In this document: piece after piece, positions 34,059-42,568 of the stretch
How positions within the stretch are numbered: position 1 is the stretch's first letter
Layout of the letters: the number at the start of each line of letters is the position of its first letter
Origin: CAVUNY01 sp963768585
GTDB lineage: Bacteria; Chloroflexota; Anaerolineae; Anaerolineales; Anaerolineaceae
NCBI GenBank assembly: GCA_963768585.1
Contig: CAVYIF010000018.1
Location: forward strand, 186,001-250,000
DNA length: 64,000 nt
Direction of reading: 5' to 3'
The notes under the pieces: generated by a model
Databases searched by the model: none
Told to the model about the DNA's origin: nothing
Seen by the model: the letters and a program-made list of their open reading frames with translations, nothing else
Made by a program: the position numbers and the translations under genes

Positions 34059-34096
34059 AGGTCTTCTCCTCGAAAGCGGATGGTTATATTTATCCG

Positions 34097-35065
34097 CTAA
34101 ATTAATGCCTTTACGACTTCATAAGGTGTGGCAGAACGTTCGCATAAACGGACTACCCATTCTTCGATTTGATCTTCACTGACCTGACTGCGCCAGCGGG
34201 CGATTAATGCCTCTTGAACCAAAATCGCCAGGGTAGTTTTCAGGCGTTCGTATTCGCGCTGCCGCCACAATCCACTTTTCTGCAAATAATCGCCGTGGTC
34301 AACAATCGCCTGGGCGATCAATTCCACCCCTTCTCCGCTGGTGGATACGCAGCGCAGCACCGGTGGGAGCCATGTTCCCTGCGGCGTTGGCTGCGCTACC
34401 CGGGTGGAATGAGCGGGATGTCCCATCTCAATCATCAAGCGCAGCGACCGTTCGGTATTTTCGGCCCCTGGCCGGTCAGCTTTATTGACCACCAGAATAT
34501 CGGCCGTTTCCAGAATGCCCGCTTTGATCGCCTGGATTTCATCCCCCATTCCCGGTGCTTCCACCACAATCGTGGTGTGTGCCAGGCGGGCGATATCCAC
34601 CTCCGACTGCCCTGCCCCAACCGTCTCCACCAGGATCAGCTCGAACCCGGCTGCATCCAGCACATTGACTACCGCGGCTGTGCTGCGCGAAAGTCCACCT
34701 AACGCCCCGCGTGAAGCCATTGAACGGATAAAAACGCCACGGTCGCCGCTCAAATCGCGCATCCGCACCCGGTCGCCCAGCAGTGCCCCCCCACTGAACG
34801 GGCTGGAAGGGTCCACCGCCACAATTGCCACAGTTTTTGGCGGACGCTGGTCTTCTGGACGACGAAAAGACCGGGTGAGATGGTTGACCAGGGAAGATTT
34901 TCCCGTTCCCGGGGAACCGGTAATGCCCACCACGTGAGCCTTACCCGTCGCCGGAAAGAGGCCATCCACTGCAGCCCGCCCAACCGCGGAGTCATTCTCC
35001 ACCTGGGTCAGCAATCGGGCCAGTGCCAACCGATCACCCGCCAACACCGACTGGGTCAGGTCCAT
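34097..35065 (-). CDS. meaB: Methylmalonyl-CoA mutase-associated GTPase
   Basis: 322 residues from the ATG at 35065, which overlaps the upstream stop as TGATG. G-protein motifs: P-loop GSPGTGKSS, DPSSPFSGGALLGDR, ETVGAGQSEVD and NKAD. MeaB protects and reloads the B12 cofactor of methylmalonyl-CoA mutase using GTP. Coupled to the mutase B12-binding subunit gene, as commonly seen. The catalytic mutase subunit is not in this window. Confidence 0.95.
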   Translation of the reverse strand: MDLTQSVLAGDRLALARLLTQVENDSAVGRAAVDGLFPATGKAHVVGITGSPGTGKSSLVNHLTRSFRRPEDQRPPKTVAIVAVDPSSPFSGGALLGDRVRMRDLSGDRGVFIRSMASRGALGGLSRSTAAVVNVLDAAGFELILVETVGAGQSEVDIARLAHTTIVVEAPGMGDEIQAIKAGILETADILVVNKADRPGAENTERSLRLMIEMGHPAHSTRVAQPTPQGTWLPPVLRCVSTSGEGVELIAQAIVDHGDYLQKSGLWRQREYERLKTTLAILVQEALIARWRSQVSEDQIEEWVVRLCERSATPYEVVKALI

Positions 35066-35466
35066 CACTCGCTCAAAAAAGCCTGTCGAATATCGCGAAT
35101 ATACGTTTCGCTGGAGGTTCCTGGCCCATAAACGGCCATTACCCCTGCTTGTAAAAGTTCTGGGATATCACTATCGGGGATGATCCCCCCGATAAATACT
35201 TTAACATTATCTTGCTGGTTGGAACGTAACAAGTCAATCACTCGCGGGACCAGTACCATATGTGCCCCAGAAAGGATCGATAGCCCAACCACGTCCACGT
35301 CTTCTTGCAGAGCAGCCTCTGCGATCATTTCCGGGCTTTGACGCAAACCAGTATAAATAACCTCCATACCGGCATCCCGCAGCGCGCGAGCGACTACTTT
35401 TGCACCGCGGTCATGCCCATCCAGGCCGGGTTTGGCCATCAGAACGCGGATTTTTCTCTCCGTCAT
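35065..35466 (-). CDS. Methylmalonyl-CoA mutase B12-binding subunit
   Basis: 133 residues, a stand-alone cobalamin-binding Rossmann-like domain with the base-off/His-on motif DGHDRG (D-x-H-x-x-G), a GLSILSGAH segment and the GG of FIGGIIPD. It forms the small chain of split methylmalonyl-CoA mutases, which interconvert methylmalonyl- and succinyl-CoA. It needs cobalamin, linking it to the btuFCD importer in this window. Followed by meaB with a one-base overlap. Confidence 0.92.
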   Translation of the reverse strand: MTERKIRVLMAKPGLDGHDRGAKVVARALRDAGMEVIYTGLRQSPEMIAEAALQEDVDVVGLSILSGAHMVLVPRVIDLLRSNQQDNVKVFIGGIIPDSDIPELLQAGVMAVYGPGTSSETYIRDIRQAFLSE

Positions 35467-35567
35467 ACACTCTCCATGCTGGGTCCAAAGTCATCCTTCA
35501 TTATACCTTATCAAGAAGGTGGAAATGTCGTATTTATTGTATAATCAGGTCGAAACTTGGAGGCTTC

Positions 35568-36218
35568 ATGGAAATTACCTGGTACGGACATTTTTGTTTC
35601 CGAATGATGGAACGCAGTATGGCTGCGGTGGTTTGCGACCCGTTTGATCACAAAATTGTAGGCTACGACCCTTTAAAGCTCAGGGCAGATATTGTCACTG
35701 TGAGCACTGATAATTCAGAACATAATTTCACCTCAGCCGTCAAAGGCGATCCGCACCTGATTACCGGTCCGGGAGAGTTTGAAATTGGCGGTGTTTTCAT
35801 CACCGGCGTTCAAACCAACGGGCACGGCAAAAAATCTGAGGACATTCCGCGCAATACACTGTATGTTTTTGACTATAATGGATTAACCGTGGCTCATTTT
35901 GGCCAGATCGACCGGGTTCCGACCCAGGCTGAGGTCGAAGCACTTGGCCCGGTGAATATCGCCCTGATCCCGGTGGGAGACGCCAGCAGCCTGAACGCGG
36001 CCAAAGCTGCCGAAGTAATCAGTCTGATCGAACCGAACATCGTCGTTCCCATGCATTACGCCACCGATGGTTCCCAGGTTAAGCTCGATGAACTCAACAA
36101 ATTTCTGAAAGAGATGGGCATCTCAGAAACCGAGCACGTTTCCGTGTTGAAAATGACCAGTTCTACCACTTTGCCAGATGAGACGCGTGTGATCGTTTTA
36201 GATTACCAGCACAGTTAA
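35568..36218 (+). CDS. Metallo-beta-lactamase-fold hydrolase-like protein
   Basis: 216 residues from the ATG at 35568 (CTTGGAGGC ribosome site; the longer frame from 35400 has no support). It resembles the UPF0173/UlaG-like branch: WYGHFCFRM at the start, a GPGEFEIGG strand and VVPMHYAT near the end. The standard HxHxDH metal motif reads STDNSEHNF here, so several zinc ligands are changed and activity is uncertain. A TATAAT lies at 35540-35545. It begins a plus-strand run through pcm. Confidence 0.75.
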   Translation: MEITWYGHFCFRMMERSMAAVVCDPFDHKIVGYDPLKLRADIVTVSTDNSEHNFTSAVKGDPHLITGPGEFEIGGVFITGVQTNGHGKKSEDIPRNTLYVFDYNGLTVAHFGQIDRVPTQAEVEALGPVNIALIPVGDASSLNAAKAAEVISLIEPNIVVPMHYATDGSQVKLDELNKFLKEMGISETEHVSVLKMTSSTTLPDETRVIVLDYQHS

Positions 36219-36230
36219 GAGGAGCATACT

Positions 36231-36533
36231 TTGGCAATCAAGATAATCATGACCTGGGATATCGCACCCGAGCGAGAGCAGGAATACTTTGAGTTCGTGG
36301 TCAGGGAATATATCCCGGGTGTGCAGCGCCTCGGCCTGGAATTAAAAGACGCCTGGGCCACAGTCTTTGGCAGCCGCCCCCAGATCCTGGTGGGGGCCCT
36401 GCTTCCTTCGGTTGCTAAAGCGCATGAGGTGATGGACTCTCCTGAGTGGCAAAGTCTGCACAACCAGCTCCAGGATTATGTGATTAATTATTCCGAAAAG
36501 ATCGTCGAGGCGCATGGAGGTTTTCAATTCTGA
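36231..36533 (+). CDS. Hypothetical protein, possible dimeric alpha/beta-barrel
   Basis: 100 residues beginning with TTG at 36231 behind GAGGAG. The pattern of strand, helix with an aromatic-rich EYFEFVVREYIPG, strand, and helix ending NQLQDYVINYSEKIV resembles small ferredoxin-like dimeric alpha-beta-barrel proteins of the NIPSNAP/ABM type. No catalytic motif is recognised. The start is 12 bases after the upstream stop and the end overlaps mutY by 20 bases, so all three genes are co-translated. Confidence 0.65.
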   Translation: MAIKIIMTWDIAPEREQEYFEFVVREYIPGVQRLGLELKDAWATVFGSRPQILVGALLPSVAKAHEVMDSPEWQSLHNQLQDYVINYSEKIVEAHGGFQF

Positions 36534-37617
36534 GGCTTTGTTGCCTGTTCCAGATGAGTTAGCCAGGCGGCTATTAACCTGGTACGACCGCGAGCAGCGG
36601 CAGCTGCCATGGCGGGGACACGCGGATGCCTATGCCGTCTGGGTCTCGGAGATCATGCTCCAGCAGACCCGGGTCGAAACCGTCATACCCTATTTTGAAC
36701 GCTGGATGCAGCGTTTTCCCACAATCCAATCCCTGGCAAGCTCTACCCAACAGCAAGTGCTCAGCCTTTGGGAAGGCCTGGGATACTACAGCCGGGCGCG
36801 CAACCTGCACAAAGCTGCCCAGGTTGTGGTTGAGCAGTACGCCGGCCAGCTCCCCCAGGATCGAGCCAGCCTTGAAAAATTGCCGGGCATCGGCGCTTAT
36901 ACTGCCGGGGCGATCGCATCGATTGCCTTTGGGAAGGATGAAGCGGCCCTTGATGGGAATATCCGCCGCGTGTTGTCCCGCGTCTTTGCAGTTCAGACCC
37001 CTGCCCGTTCTCCAGCCGGTGAAAAAGAACTGTGGGAACTGGCCCGTCGCTGCCTGCCGCCCGGTCGTGCCGGCGATTATAACCAGGCCCTCATGGACCT
37101 GGGCTCTGCTGTTTGCACACCACGCGCGCCGCAGTGCCTGATCTGCCCGCTGTTAGAAATTTGTGCTGCGCACAAGTTGGGCCTGCAAGAGACGCTTCCG
37201 GTTATCCCCCCTCGCCAGAAAATACCTCACCTTACCGTTGCAGCGGCTGTCGTGCGCCGCGCGGGCACGGTGCTCATAGCCCAACGCGCGCAGAGCGATC
37301 TGCTGGGGGGAATGTGGGAGTTTCCCGGTGGCACACTGGAAAACGACGAGACTTTCGAAGAGGGCCTGCAGCGTGAAATCCGCGAGGAATTAAATACAGC
37401 GGTGCTTATCGAGGGTCCATTTGGTATATACAATCACGCCTATACGCATTTTCGGGTTACGCTGCATGCCTTCCTGTGCCGCCTGGCAGGTCCCGAGCCG
37501 CAGGCAATCGAAGCCAGCCAGTTGCGTTGGGTGCTGCCGGGGGCTTTAGCCAGCTTCCCGATGGGAAAAATCGACCGCCAGATCGCCAACCGCCTGGAGC
37601 TTGAGCCATGGCAGTAA
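36514..37617 (+). CDS. mutY: A/G-specific adenine glycosylase
   Basis: 367 residues. Catalytic Glu in EIMLQQTRVETV, helix-hairpin-helix LPGIGAYTAGAI, catalytic Asp in AALDGNIRRV, and the 4Fe-4S loop C-x6-C-x2-C-x5-C (CTPRAPQCLICPLLEIC). The C-terminal third is a NUDIX-like domain (EFPGGTLENDETFEEGLQRE) that recognises 8-oxoguanine opposite adenine. It excises the mispaired A, complementing mutM. It overlaps the genes on both sides. Confidence 0.95.
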   Translation: MEVFNSEALLPVPDELARRLLTWYDREQRQLPWRGHADAYAVWVSEIMLQQTRVETVIPYFERWMQRFPTIQSLASSTQQQVLSLWEGLGYYSRARNLHKAAQVVVEQYAGQLPQDRASLEKLPGIGAYTAGAIASIAFGKDEAALDGNIRRVLSRVFAVQTPARSPAGEKELWELARRCLPPGRAGDYNQALMDLGSAVCTPRAPQCLICPLLEICAAHKLGLQETLPVIPPRQKIPHLTVAAAVVRRAGTVLIAQRAQSDLLGGMWEFPGGTLENDETFEEGLQREIREELNTAVLIEGPFGIYNHAYTHFRVTLHAFLCRLAGPEPQAIEASQLRWVLPGALASFPMGKIDRQIANRLELEPWQ

Positions 37618-38270
37618 ACTCCTTTGCAGCCCTGCGCGACAAAATGGTGACCGAGCAAATCGAACGGCGCGGTGTGAGTGATCCCCGCCTGCTAGAAGCA
37701 CTGCGCACCGTCATGCGCCACATGTTTGTACCCGATGATCTTCAATCCATGGCATACGATGACTGTCCCCTGGCAATCGGCAGCGGCCAGACGATTTCCC
37801 AACCCTATATCGTAGCCCTTATGACCCACCTGCTTCACCTGCAGGGTGGGGAAAATGTACTTGAAATCGGCACCGGCTCGGGCTACCAGGCTGCCGTACT
37901 GTCACGCCTGGCGCGAACCGTCCACACGGTTGAACGCTTTGCGCCGCTTGCTTCCCGTGCCCGCCAGATATTACACGCATTGCATTATGACAATGTGGTT
38001 GTCCATACCCATGATGGTTCGCTCGGTTGGCCCGAAGCTGCTCCCTACCAGGGCATCCTCGTCACTGCTGCCGCCCCAAGCCCACCGCCACCTCTCTTAG
38101 CACAGCTGGCTGAAGGCGGGCGTCTGGTACTGCCGGTCGGCGGACGCGCCGGACAGACCCTGCAGGTGTGGCAGCGTCACGGCGATAACTATGCGGACGA
38201 AGATATCATCTATGTCCAATTTGTGCCGCTCAGGGGCGCCCACGGTTGGAGCCAGGCTCATTGGGACTAA
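37608..38270 (+). CDS. pcm: Protein-L-isoaspartate O-methyltransferase
   Basis: 220 residues. SAM motif I VLEIGTGSGYQAAV, the family-specific GSGQTISQPYIVALM segment and the late GRLVLPVGG. It methylates isoaspartyl residues in aged proteins to start their repair. The start overlaps the mutY end by 10 bases. Confidence 0.95.
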   Translation: MAVNSFAALRDKMVTEQIERRGVSDPRLLEALRTVMRHMFVPDDLQSMAYDDCPLAIGSGQTISQPYIVALMTHLLHLQGGENVLEIGTGSGYQAAVLSRLARTVHTVERFAPLASRARQILHALHYDNVVVHTHDGSLGWPEAAPYQGILVTAAAPSPPPPLLAQLAEGGRLVLPVGGRAGQTLQVWQRHGDNYADEDIIYVQFVPLRGAHGWSQAHWD

Positions 38271-38337
38271 AAATCCGGCCCTACCAGATGGTCCATCCTA
38301 CCTTGTTTAGCCGATCGTATCGATTGCCTGAACCCGC

Positions 38338-39102
38338 CTAACCCACCACCCTCAAACCGGTGAGCTTGCTAACCAGCGCCGCCGCCAACCCGACCGGCAG
38401 CCCCAGCACCAGATGCACCGCCAGGCTGATCCCAAATATCATCGCCAGCGATTGGAATAGAACAATCATCCCCGGTGCCAGGTGGGCCAGCATCCACGGC
38501 CCAGCCCCGGCGATCAAACCCAGCCCGGTTAAGACAACCAGGGGAATGCTGATCGGCAGCCAGGCACGCCGGTCCGAAACCGAAGGCAGCATGGTGCTGC
38601 TGATAGCAAAGGCCAGGTAAAACCACAGCCAAAAATCCGGCTGGTCCGGCAGCGCGCGCAGCCCCACCCATAAAGAATCCCACTGCCCGGCACTTAAATA
38701 AGCAAACAGCGGGACAACCGGCAGCAAATAAATTCCGATCAGGGTAACTGCCGTCCCGCCGGTCACCAGGGGTGCCGTGCCGATCAACGCGTCCCGCAAA
38801 ACGTCCGCTCGCGCCGTTTCCACGTATCCCAGCCGCAAGGTGCCGTCCGCCATGACACTCGGCAGCAGGGAAAAACGTCCGGTGCGCACCCCCAGCAGCC
38901 GCGCCATTAAGAAGTGACTCACCTCATGTAAAAATACACCCGGAAAGAATACCAATGAAAACAGGCCCAACGCCAGGTTGGGCCTGCGAGTCAGCATTAA
39001 TAAGATCGCGTGCATCTGGCGGTGCAGCCAGCGCTGCGCCGCCAAAAACAACGCCAGCAGTGCCACTAACCACAGCAAGCTGGTCAGCAGGGCGGGATTC
39101 AC
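38338..39102 (-). CDS. M50-like membrane metalloprotease
   Basis: 254 residues with about six membrane helices. The zinc motif H-E-x-x-H appears inside a membrane segment as FLHEVSHFLMARLLGV, as in site-2 proteases and related M50 proteins. The LDG/NPDG third-ligand motif is not obvious; STMLPSVSDRRAW may supply it, as in small DUF3267-like relatives. Target unknown. It overlaps the tpiA end by four bases and is therefore translated with it. Confidence 0.75.
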   Translation of the reverse strand: MNPALLTSLLWLVALLALFLAAQRWLHRQMHAILLMLTRRPNLALGLFSLVFFPGVFLHEVSHFLMARLLGVRTGRFSLLPSVMADGTLRLGYVETARADVLRDALIGTAPLVTGGTAVTLIGIYLLPVVPLFAYLSAGQWDSLWVGLRALPDQPDFWLWFYLAFAISSTMLPSVSDRRAWLPISIPLVVLTGLGLIAGAGPWMLAHLAPGMIVLFQSLAMIFGISLAVHLVLGLPVGLAAALVSKLTGLRVVG

Positions 39103-39857
39103 TTTTTCCCAGCGGCCTCGACGATCTTGATGAACTCAGGCTTCAGGCTGGCCCCACCCACCAGGGCACCATCGATATCCGGTTGGCCGAAGAATTCCTC
39201 CGCATTGGCACCATTGACCGATCCGCCGTACAATACGCGCGTCCCTTGGGCCAGTTCCGCCCCAAACAGGGCTGCCATGGGGATGCGGATATTTTCTGCT
39301 ATCACAGCATTGGCCCCACCGGCAGTGGCGGCTCGCCCGGTGCCAATCGCCCACACCGGCTCATAGGCAACCACAATCTTTACAACCTGGTCGGCCGGAA
39401 TGCCATCCAGGCCCTGGATGATCTGGCGCATCACCACTTCAGAAGTTTTGCCGGCTTCATTTTCAGCCAGAGTCTCACCCACACACACGATTGGTGCTAA
39501 CCCGATCGCCAGCGCGGCTTTCACCTTCTTATTCACCGTGGCATCTGTTTCACCAAAGTAAGCGCGCCGTTCAGAATGCCCTATGATCACATACTGGCAA
39601 AATTCTTTTACCATGGCGGGCGACACTTCACCGGTGAATGCGCCCTGCGCTTCCCAATGCATGTTCTGTGCGCCCAGGCCGATCGCCGTCCCGGAGAGCA
39701 TATTGGACAGCGCGGTTAAGGCTGGAAACGGCGGGCAGATCACCTGGTCCACGTTGCTGACAGCCTGCATTCCCGGCAGAAGTTCGGCAACCAGTGCGCG
39801 AGCTTGCTCAACGGTTTTGTTCATTTTCCAGTTACCAGCTACAAATGGTTTTCGCAT
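39099..39857 (-). CDS. tpiA: Triosephosphate isomerase
   Basis: 252 residues with substrate Asn/Lys in GNWKMNKT, electrophilic His in IIGHSERR, catalytic Glu in VAYEPVWAIGTG and the phosphate loop LYGGSVNGAN. It interconverts dihydroxyacetone phosphate and glyceraldehyde 3-phosphate in glycolysis. It follows a kinase stub on the same strand, 73 bases upstream, and has its own GAGGATC site. Confidence 0.96.
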   Translation of the reverse strand: MRKPFVAGNWKMNKTVEQARALVAELLPGMQAVSNVDQVICPPFPALTALSNMLSGTAIGLGAQNMHWEAQGAFTGEVSPAMVKEFCQYVIIGHSERRAYFGETDATVNKKVKAALAIGLAPIVCVGETLAENEAGKTSEVVMRQIIQGLDGIPADQVVKIVVAYEPVWAIGTGRAATAGGANAVIAENIRIPMAALFGAELAQGTRVLYGGSVNGANAEEFFGQPDIDGALVGGASLKPEFIKIVEAAGKK

Positions 39858-39929
39858 AAGATCCTCATTTACTCCATGAATTTTAAGCGCACGCAGCGTT
39901 CGACTGAACCTCTGCGAGCGCTATAGTAC

Positions 39930-40100
39930 TTATTTCGGAATTTGCTTGTCCAATTCCATAAATGCCACGTGCAGCACCTTGATCGCCACAAAACGGTCCA
40001 GGGCAGCGCGATAGGCTTTATACACCGTCGCCATTCCCCCCTGCCCCAATTGTTCAACCAGGCGATAAGATCCCACCATCTCTCCGGCTGCAAATGGCAT
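39930..40100 (-). pseudogene. Truncated Ser/Thr protein kinase N-lobe
   Basis: A 56-residue frame that reads GEMVGSYRLVEQLGQG, then GMATVYKAYRAALDRF and VAIKVLHVAFMELDKQ, and stops. This is the beginning of a Hanks-type bacterial kinase: Gly-rich loop G-Q-G-G-M-A-x-V and the ATP-binding Lys in VAIK. The remaining several hundred residues, including HRD and DFG, are missing. The start has a perfect AGGAAGGA site and a TATAAT at 40130-40135 upstream, so it is probably still expressed. tpiA follows on the same strand and may use this promoter. It cannot be an active kinase. Confidence 0.75.
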
Positions 40101-40259
40101 GAAGAGTCCTTCCTGTGAAGATTTTCCCTATTATACGGCAGATTTCCTATCTCGATTAAAGCCGCGGTTGGAGTTCGTTGACCTGGGCGATAGTTGATTT
40201 TCCAATGGACGGCGGACAATTAATCAGCGAACGGCTTGAGGGAACGTAATTTAAATTAC

Positions 40260-40306
40260 GATCGGGGTGTCCTTTGGTCAGTTTGAGACCAAAGGACACC
40301 CCGATC
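40260..40306 (-). terminator. Strong hairpin after citrate synthase
   Basis: Twenty perfectly paired bases (40260-40279 with 40287-40306) and a seven-base loop, 20 bases after the gltA stop. It ends the iclR-gltA unit and separates it from the kinase stub. Confidence 0.75.
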
Positions 40307-40325
40307 CTATTTACCCCAGAAAGGT

Positions 40326-41642
40326 TTATTCCTCATCCGGGATTCCCTGGATCAAATTTTCCAGGATATGCATGGTCAGGGATTTTGGCCGCTCGATAGG
40401 CTTGGTCAACACCCGCGACCAGGTGATATGCGTGGTCAGCCCCAGGATGCGGCTCAAACCGAACATCACGGTGTAAAAATCAAACTCCTGCACGCCGTAA
40501 TGATACTGCAGCGTCCCATTGATCGCATCCACGTTTGGCCAGGGATTCTTGACTTTGCCATTTTCCTTTAAAATATTCGGGAGCGTCTCAAAGATCATCA
40601 TCACCAGCTTAAAGTTTTCATCATCAGGCAGGTATTTCCGGGCAAATTCGGCCTGCGCCGTAAAGCGCGGATCTGTCACCCGCAGCACGGCGTGCCCATA
40701 GCCGGGAATCAGTTTGCCTTCTTTTAAGATGCGCCTCAGATAGACTTCTAATTGCTCTTTTGTAGGCTGCCCCTCAAAATAATCGCGCACGCCTAACAAC
40801 CAGCGCAGGCATTCCTGGTTAGCCAGGCCATGCAGTGGACCTGCCAGGCCGTCCATTCCGGCCGAGCAGGATAAATACACGTCCGACAGCGCCGATCCAA
40901 CCAGGTGACTGGCATGTGCGCTGACATTAGCGCCTTCATGGTCAGAATGCAGAATCATGAACAGGCGGGTCAGGTCCTGATATTCTTTTTCCTCTCTGCC
41001 GATCATGTGCGCAAAATTCGATGCCCAATCCAGGCTGGAATCTGGGTTGACAAACACACCTTCACGATATTTCAAATTGAAGATGTTGGCAGCAATCACT
41101 GGCAGCTTGGCTGTCAGGTTCAGGCTGTCCTGCAAGAATATGCTCCAGTAATCATATTTATTCTGAATCCCATAATAATATCGGCGCGCGAAGATCGATT
41201 CCGTTTGCAGCGATAAAATGGCCTGAGAAAATAATGTCATCGGGTGAGAATACTTGGGCATTGCCCGCAGCACCTGGAAAACATGGTCCGGGATGTTGCT
41301 GCGCACCTTCCACTCGACTTCTACCTCTTCCGCATCTTCCTGGGTGGGCAGCTCACCGGTCATCAGCAAGTAATACAACCCCCCGATTAATGGGTACTCC
41401 CCGTTACGCGGTTTAGGGAGCAGTTTCAATACCTCGGGTACCGTATAACCCCGCAGGCGTAACCCCTCCTTGGGATCGACATAGGAGATATCGCTAACTT
41501 CAATTGGAACACCACGAATACCACCAAAGATCTGACTAACAGTCACGTCGGCGATCTTGAATGTGCCGTGCTCTTTAATGAGCTGGTTTGTCCGGTTCCG
41601 CCAGGCAGGCAGTTTTTCAGCGATTTTATCTTTAATACTCAT
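40326..41642 (-). CDS. gltA: Citrate synthase, eukaryote-like type
   Basis: 438 residues. Catalytic residues are present as GPLHGLANQE (His), IPGYGHAVLRVTDPR (His) and NPWPNVDAINGT (Asp). The wording of these motifs, the LPKPRNGEYPLIGGLYYLL region and the C-terminal PIERPKSLTM match mitochondrial citrate synthases far better than E. coli-type GltA. It condenses acetyl-CoA with oxaloacetate. It is translationally coupled to the IclR regulator (four-base overlap), and the divergent icd-acn unit supplies the next two steps. Confidence 0.92.
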   Translation of the reverse strand: MSIKDKIAEKLPAWRNRTNQLIKEHGTFKIADVTVSQIFGGIRGVPIEVSDISYVDPKEGLRLRGYTVPEVLKLLPKPRNGEYPLIGGLYYLLMTGELPTQEDAEEVEVEWKVRSNIPDHVFQVLRAMPKYSHPMTLFSQAILSLQTESIFARRYYYGIQNKYDYWSIFLQDSLNLTAKLPVIAANIFNLKYREGVFVNPDSSLDWASNFAHMIGREEKEYQDLTRLFMILHSDHEGANVSAHASHLVGSALSDVYLSCSAGMDGLAGPLHGLANQECLRWLLGVRDYFEGQPTKEQLEVYLRRILKEGKLIPGYGHAVLRVTDPRFTAQAEFARKYLPDDENFKLVMMIFETLPNILKENGKVKNPWPNVDAINGTLQYHYGVQEFDFYTVMFGLSRILGLTTHITWSRVLTKPIERPKSLTMHILENLIQGIPDEE

Positions 41643-42433
41643 GAGACTTCTCCTATCGGTAGGTTCCGTTCTAAGTTATAACCCATTGACCTGGATAGCT
41701 GTCCCGCAGCCCGCACAATTTCAGCCGCGTATTCCTTGACCCTTATTGGGGTGAAACGGGAACCTGGGCCCGATATCGATAAAGCACCAATGACCTCCCC
41801 GCCCTGCCCCAAAATCGGAGCAGCCACCCCGGACGCCTCCTTAATCCACTCGCCGTGACTCTCGGCGTATCCTTTCAGTCGAATTTTCGCAAGATCCTTC
41901 CGTAAAACATCCGGATTGACAATCGTCATCGGGGTAAGCGGTTCAAACGCGGTCGCACCCAAAATAAGGTCGACGCGCTCTAAAGGCAAATAAGCCAGAA
42001 TTGCCTTCCCCGCGGACCCGGCATACAGCGGTAGCCGGTGGCCCACCCGTGCCACCATGCGCACGTTATGCTGGCTTTCAATCCGTTCCACGCATAAGCG
42101 CTCGTTTCCATCCAATAAATATAGCGAAACAGTCTCGCTGGTCAACCGGCGTAAATCGCCCATGATCGGCAGGGCAATCGTCCGCAAATCCAATGAAGAA
42201 AGATAGACTCCTGACCAGGCCAGAATTTTGGTCCCCAGTGAATAGGTCCGGTTGGCAGCATTTTGCTGGAGAATACCCAGCTCTTTCATGTCTGCCATCA
42301 ATCTCCCGGCGGTACTGGTCGCCAGGTCCGCCTGGCGAGCAACTTCCCGAACGCCTAACTCATTCTGGTCTGTTGTAAAACAATCCAGAATGGCGATAAT
42401 ATGTTTTAACATGCTTGTTGGTTCGGAAGACAT
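41639..42433 (-). CDS. IclR family transcriptional regulator
   Basis: 264 residues: winged helix-turn-helix (about 5-65, NELGVREVARQADLATSTAGRLM) and the IclR effector domain with GKAILAYLP and IRLKGYAESHGEW. It binds a small-molecule effector, often a carboxylic acid. Its place between gltA and the divergent icd-acn promoter suggests it controls citrate-cycle flux toward 2-oxoglutarate. A GGAC-ACC-GTCC palindrome in the icd promoter spacer is a candidate site. Confidence 0.92.
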   Translation of the reverse strand: MSSEPTSMLKHIIAILDCFTTDQNELGVREVARQADLATSTAGRLMADMKELGILQQNAANRTYSLGTKILAWSGVYLSSLDLRTIALPIMGDLRRLTSETVSLYLLDGNERLCVERIESQHNVRMVARVGHRLPLYAGSAGKAILAYLPLERVDLILGATAFEPLTPMTIVNPDVLRKDLAKIRLKGYAESHGEWIKEASGVAAPILGQGGEVIGALSISGPGSRFTPIRVKEYAAEIVRAAGQLSRSMGYNLERNLPIGEVS

Positions 42434-42458
42434 AAGATTAGCTCATGATTATAGTGTC

Positions 42459-42487
42459 TTGACTTACAGGACACCGTCCCATATAAT
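42459..42487 (+). promoter_or_regulatory. icd-acn promoter with palindromic spacer
   Basis: TTGACT (42459-42464), exactly 17 bases, TATAAT (42482-42487). The spacer holds GGAC-ACC-GTCC (42469-42479), and another AGGACA follows the -10. These repeats may bind the adjacent IclR protein. Confidence 0.65.
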
Positions 42488-42568
42488 AGGACAAGTTTAA
42501 CAAGTGATCGCCAGAATGTCAATCATTTGCAGGTAAATTGGGGAAAATCGTTCAAAAGGGATGAGAAT

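Noticed and set aside
39869..40219. A 116-residue minus-strand frame
   Set aside because: It is one frame away from the kinase N-lobe stub, which has the recognisable motifs and ribosome site; this frame has none.
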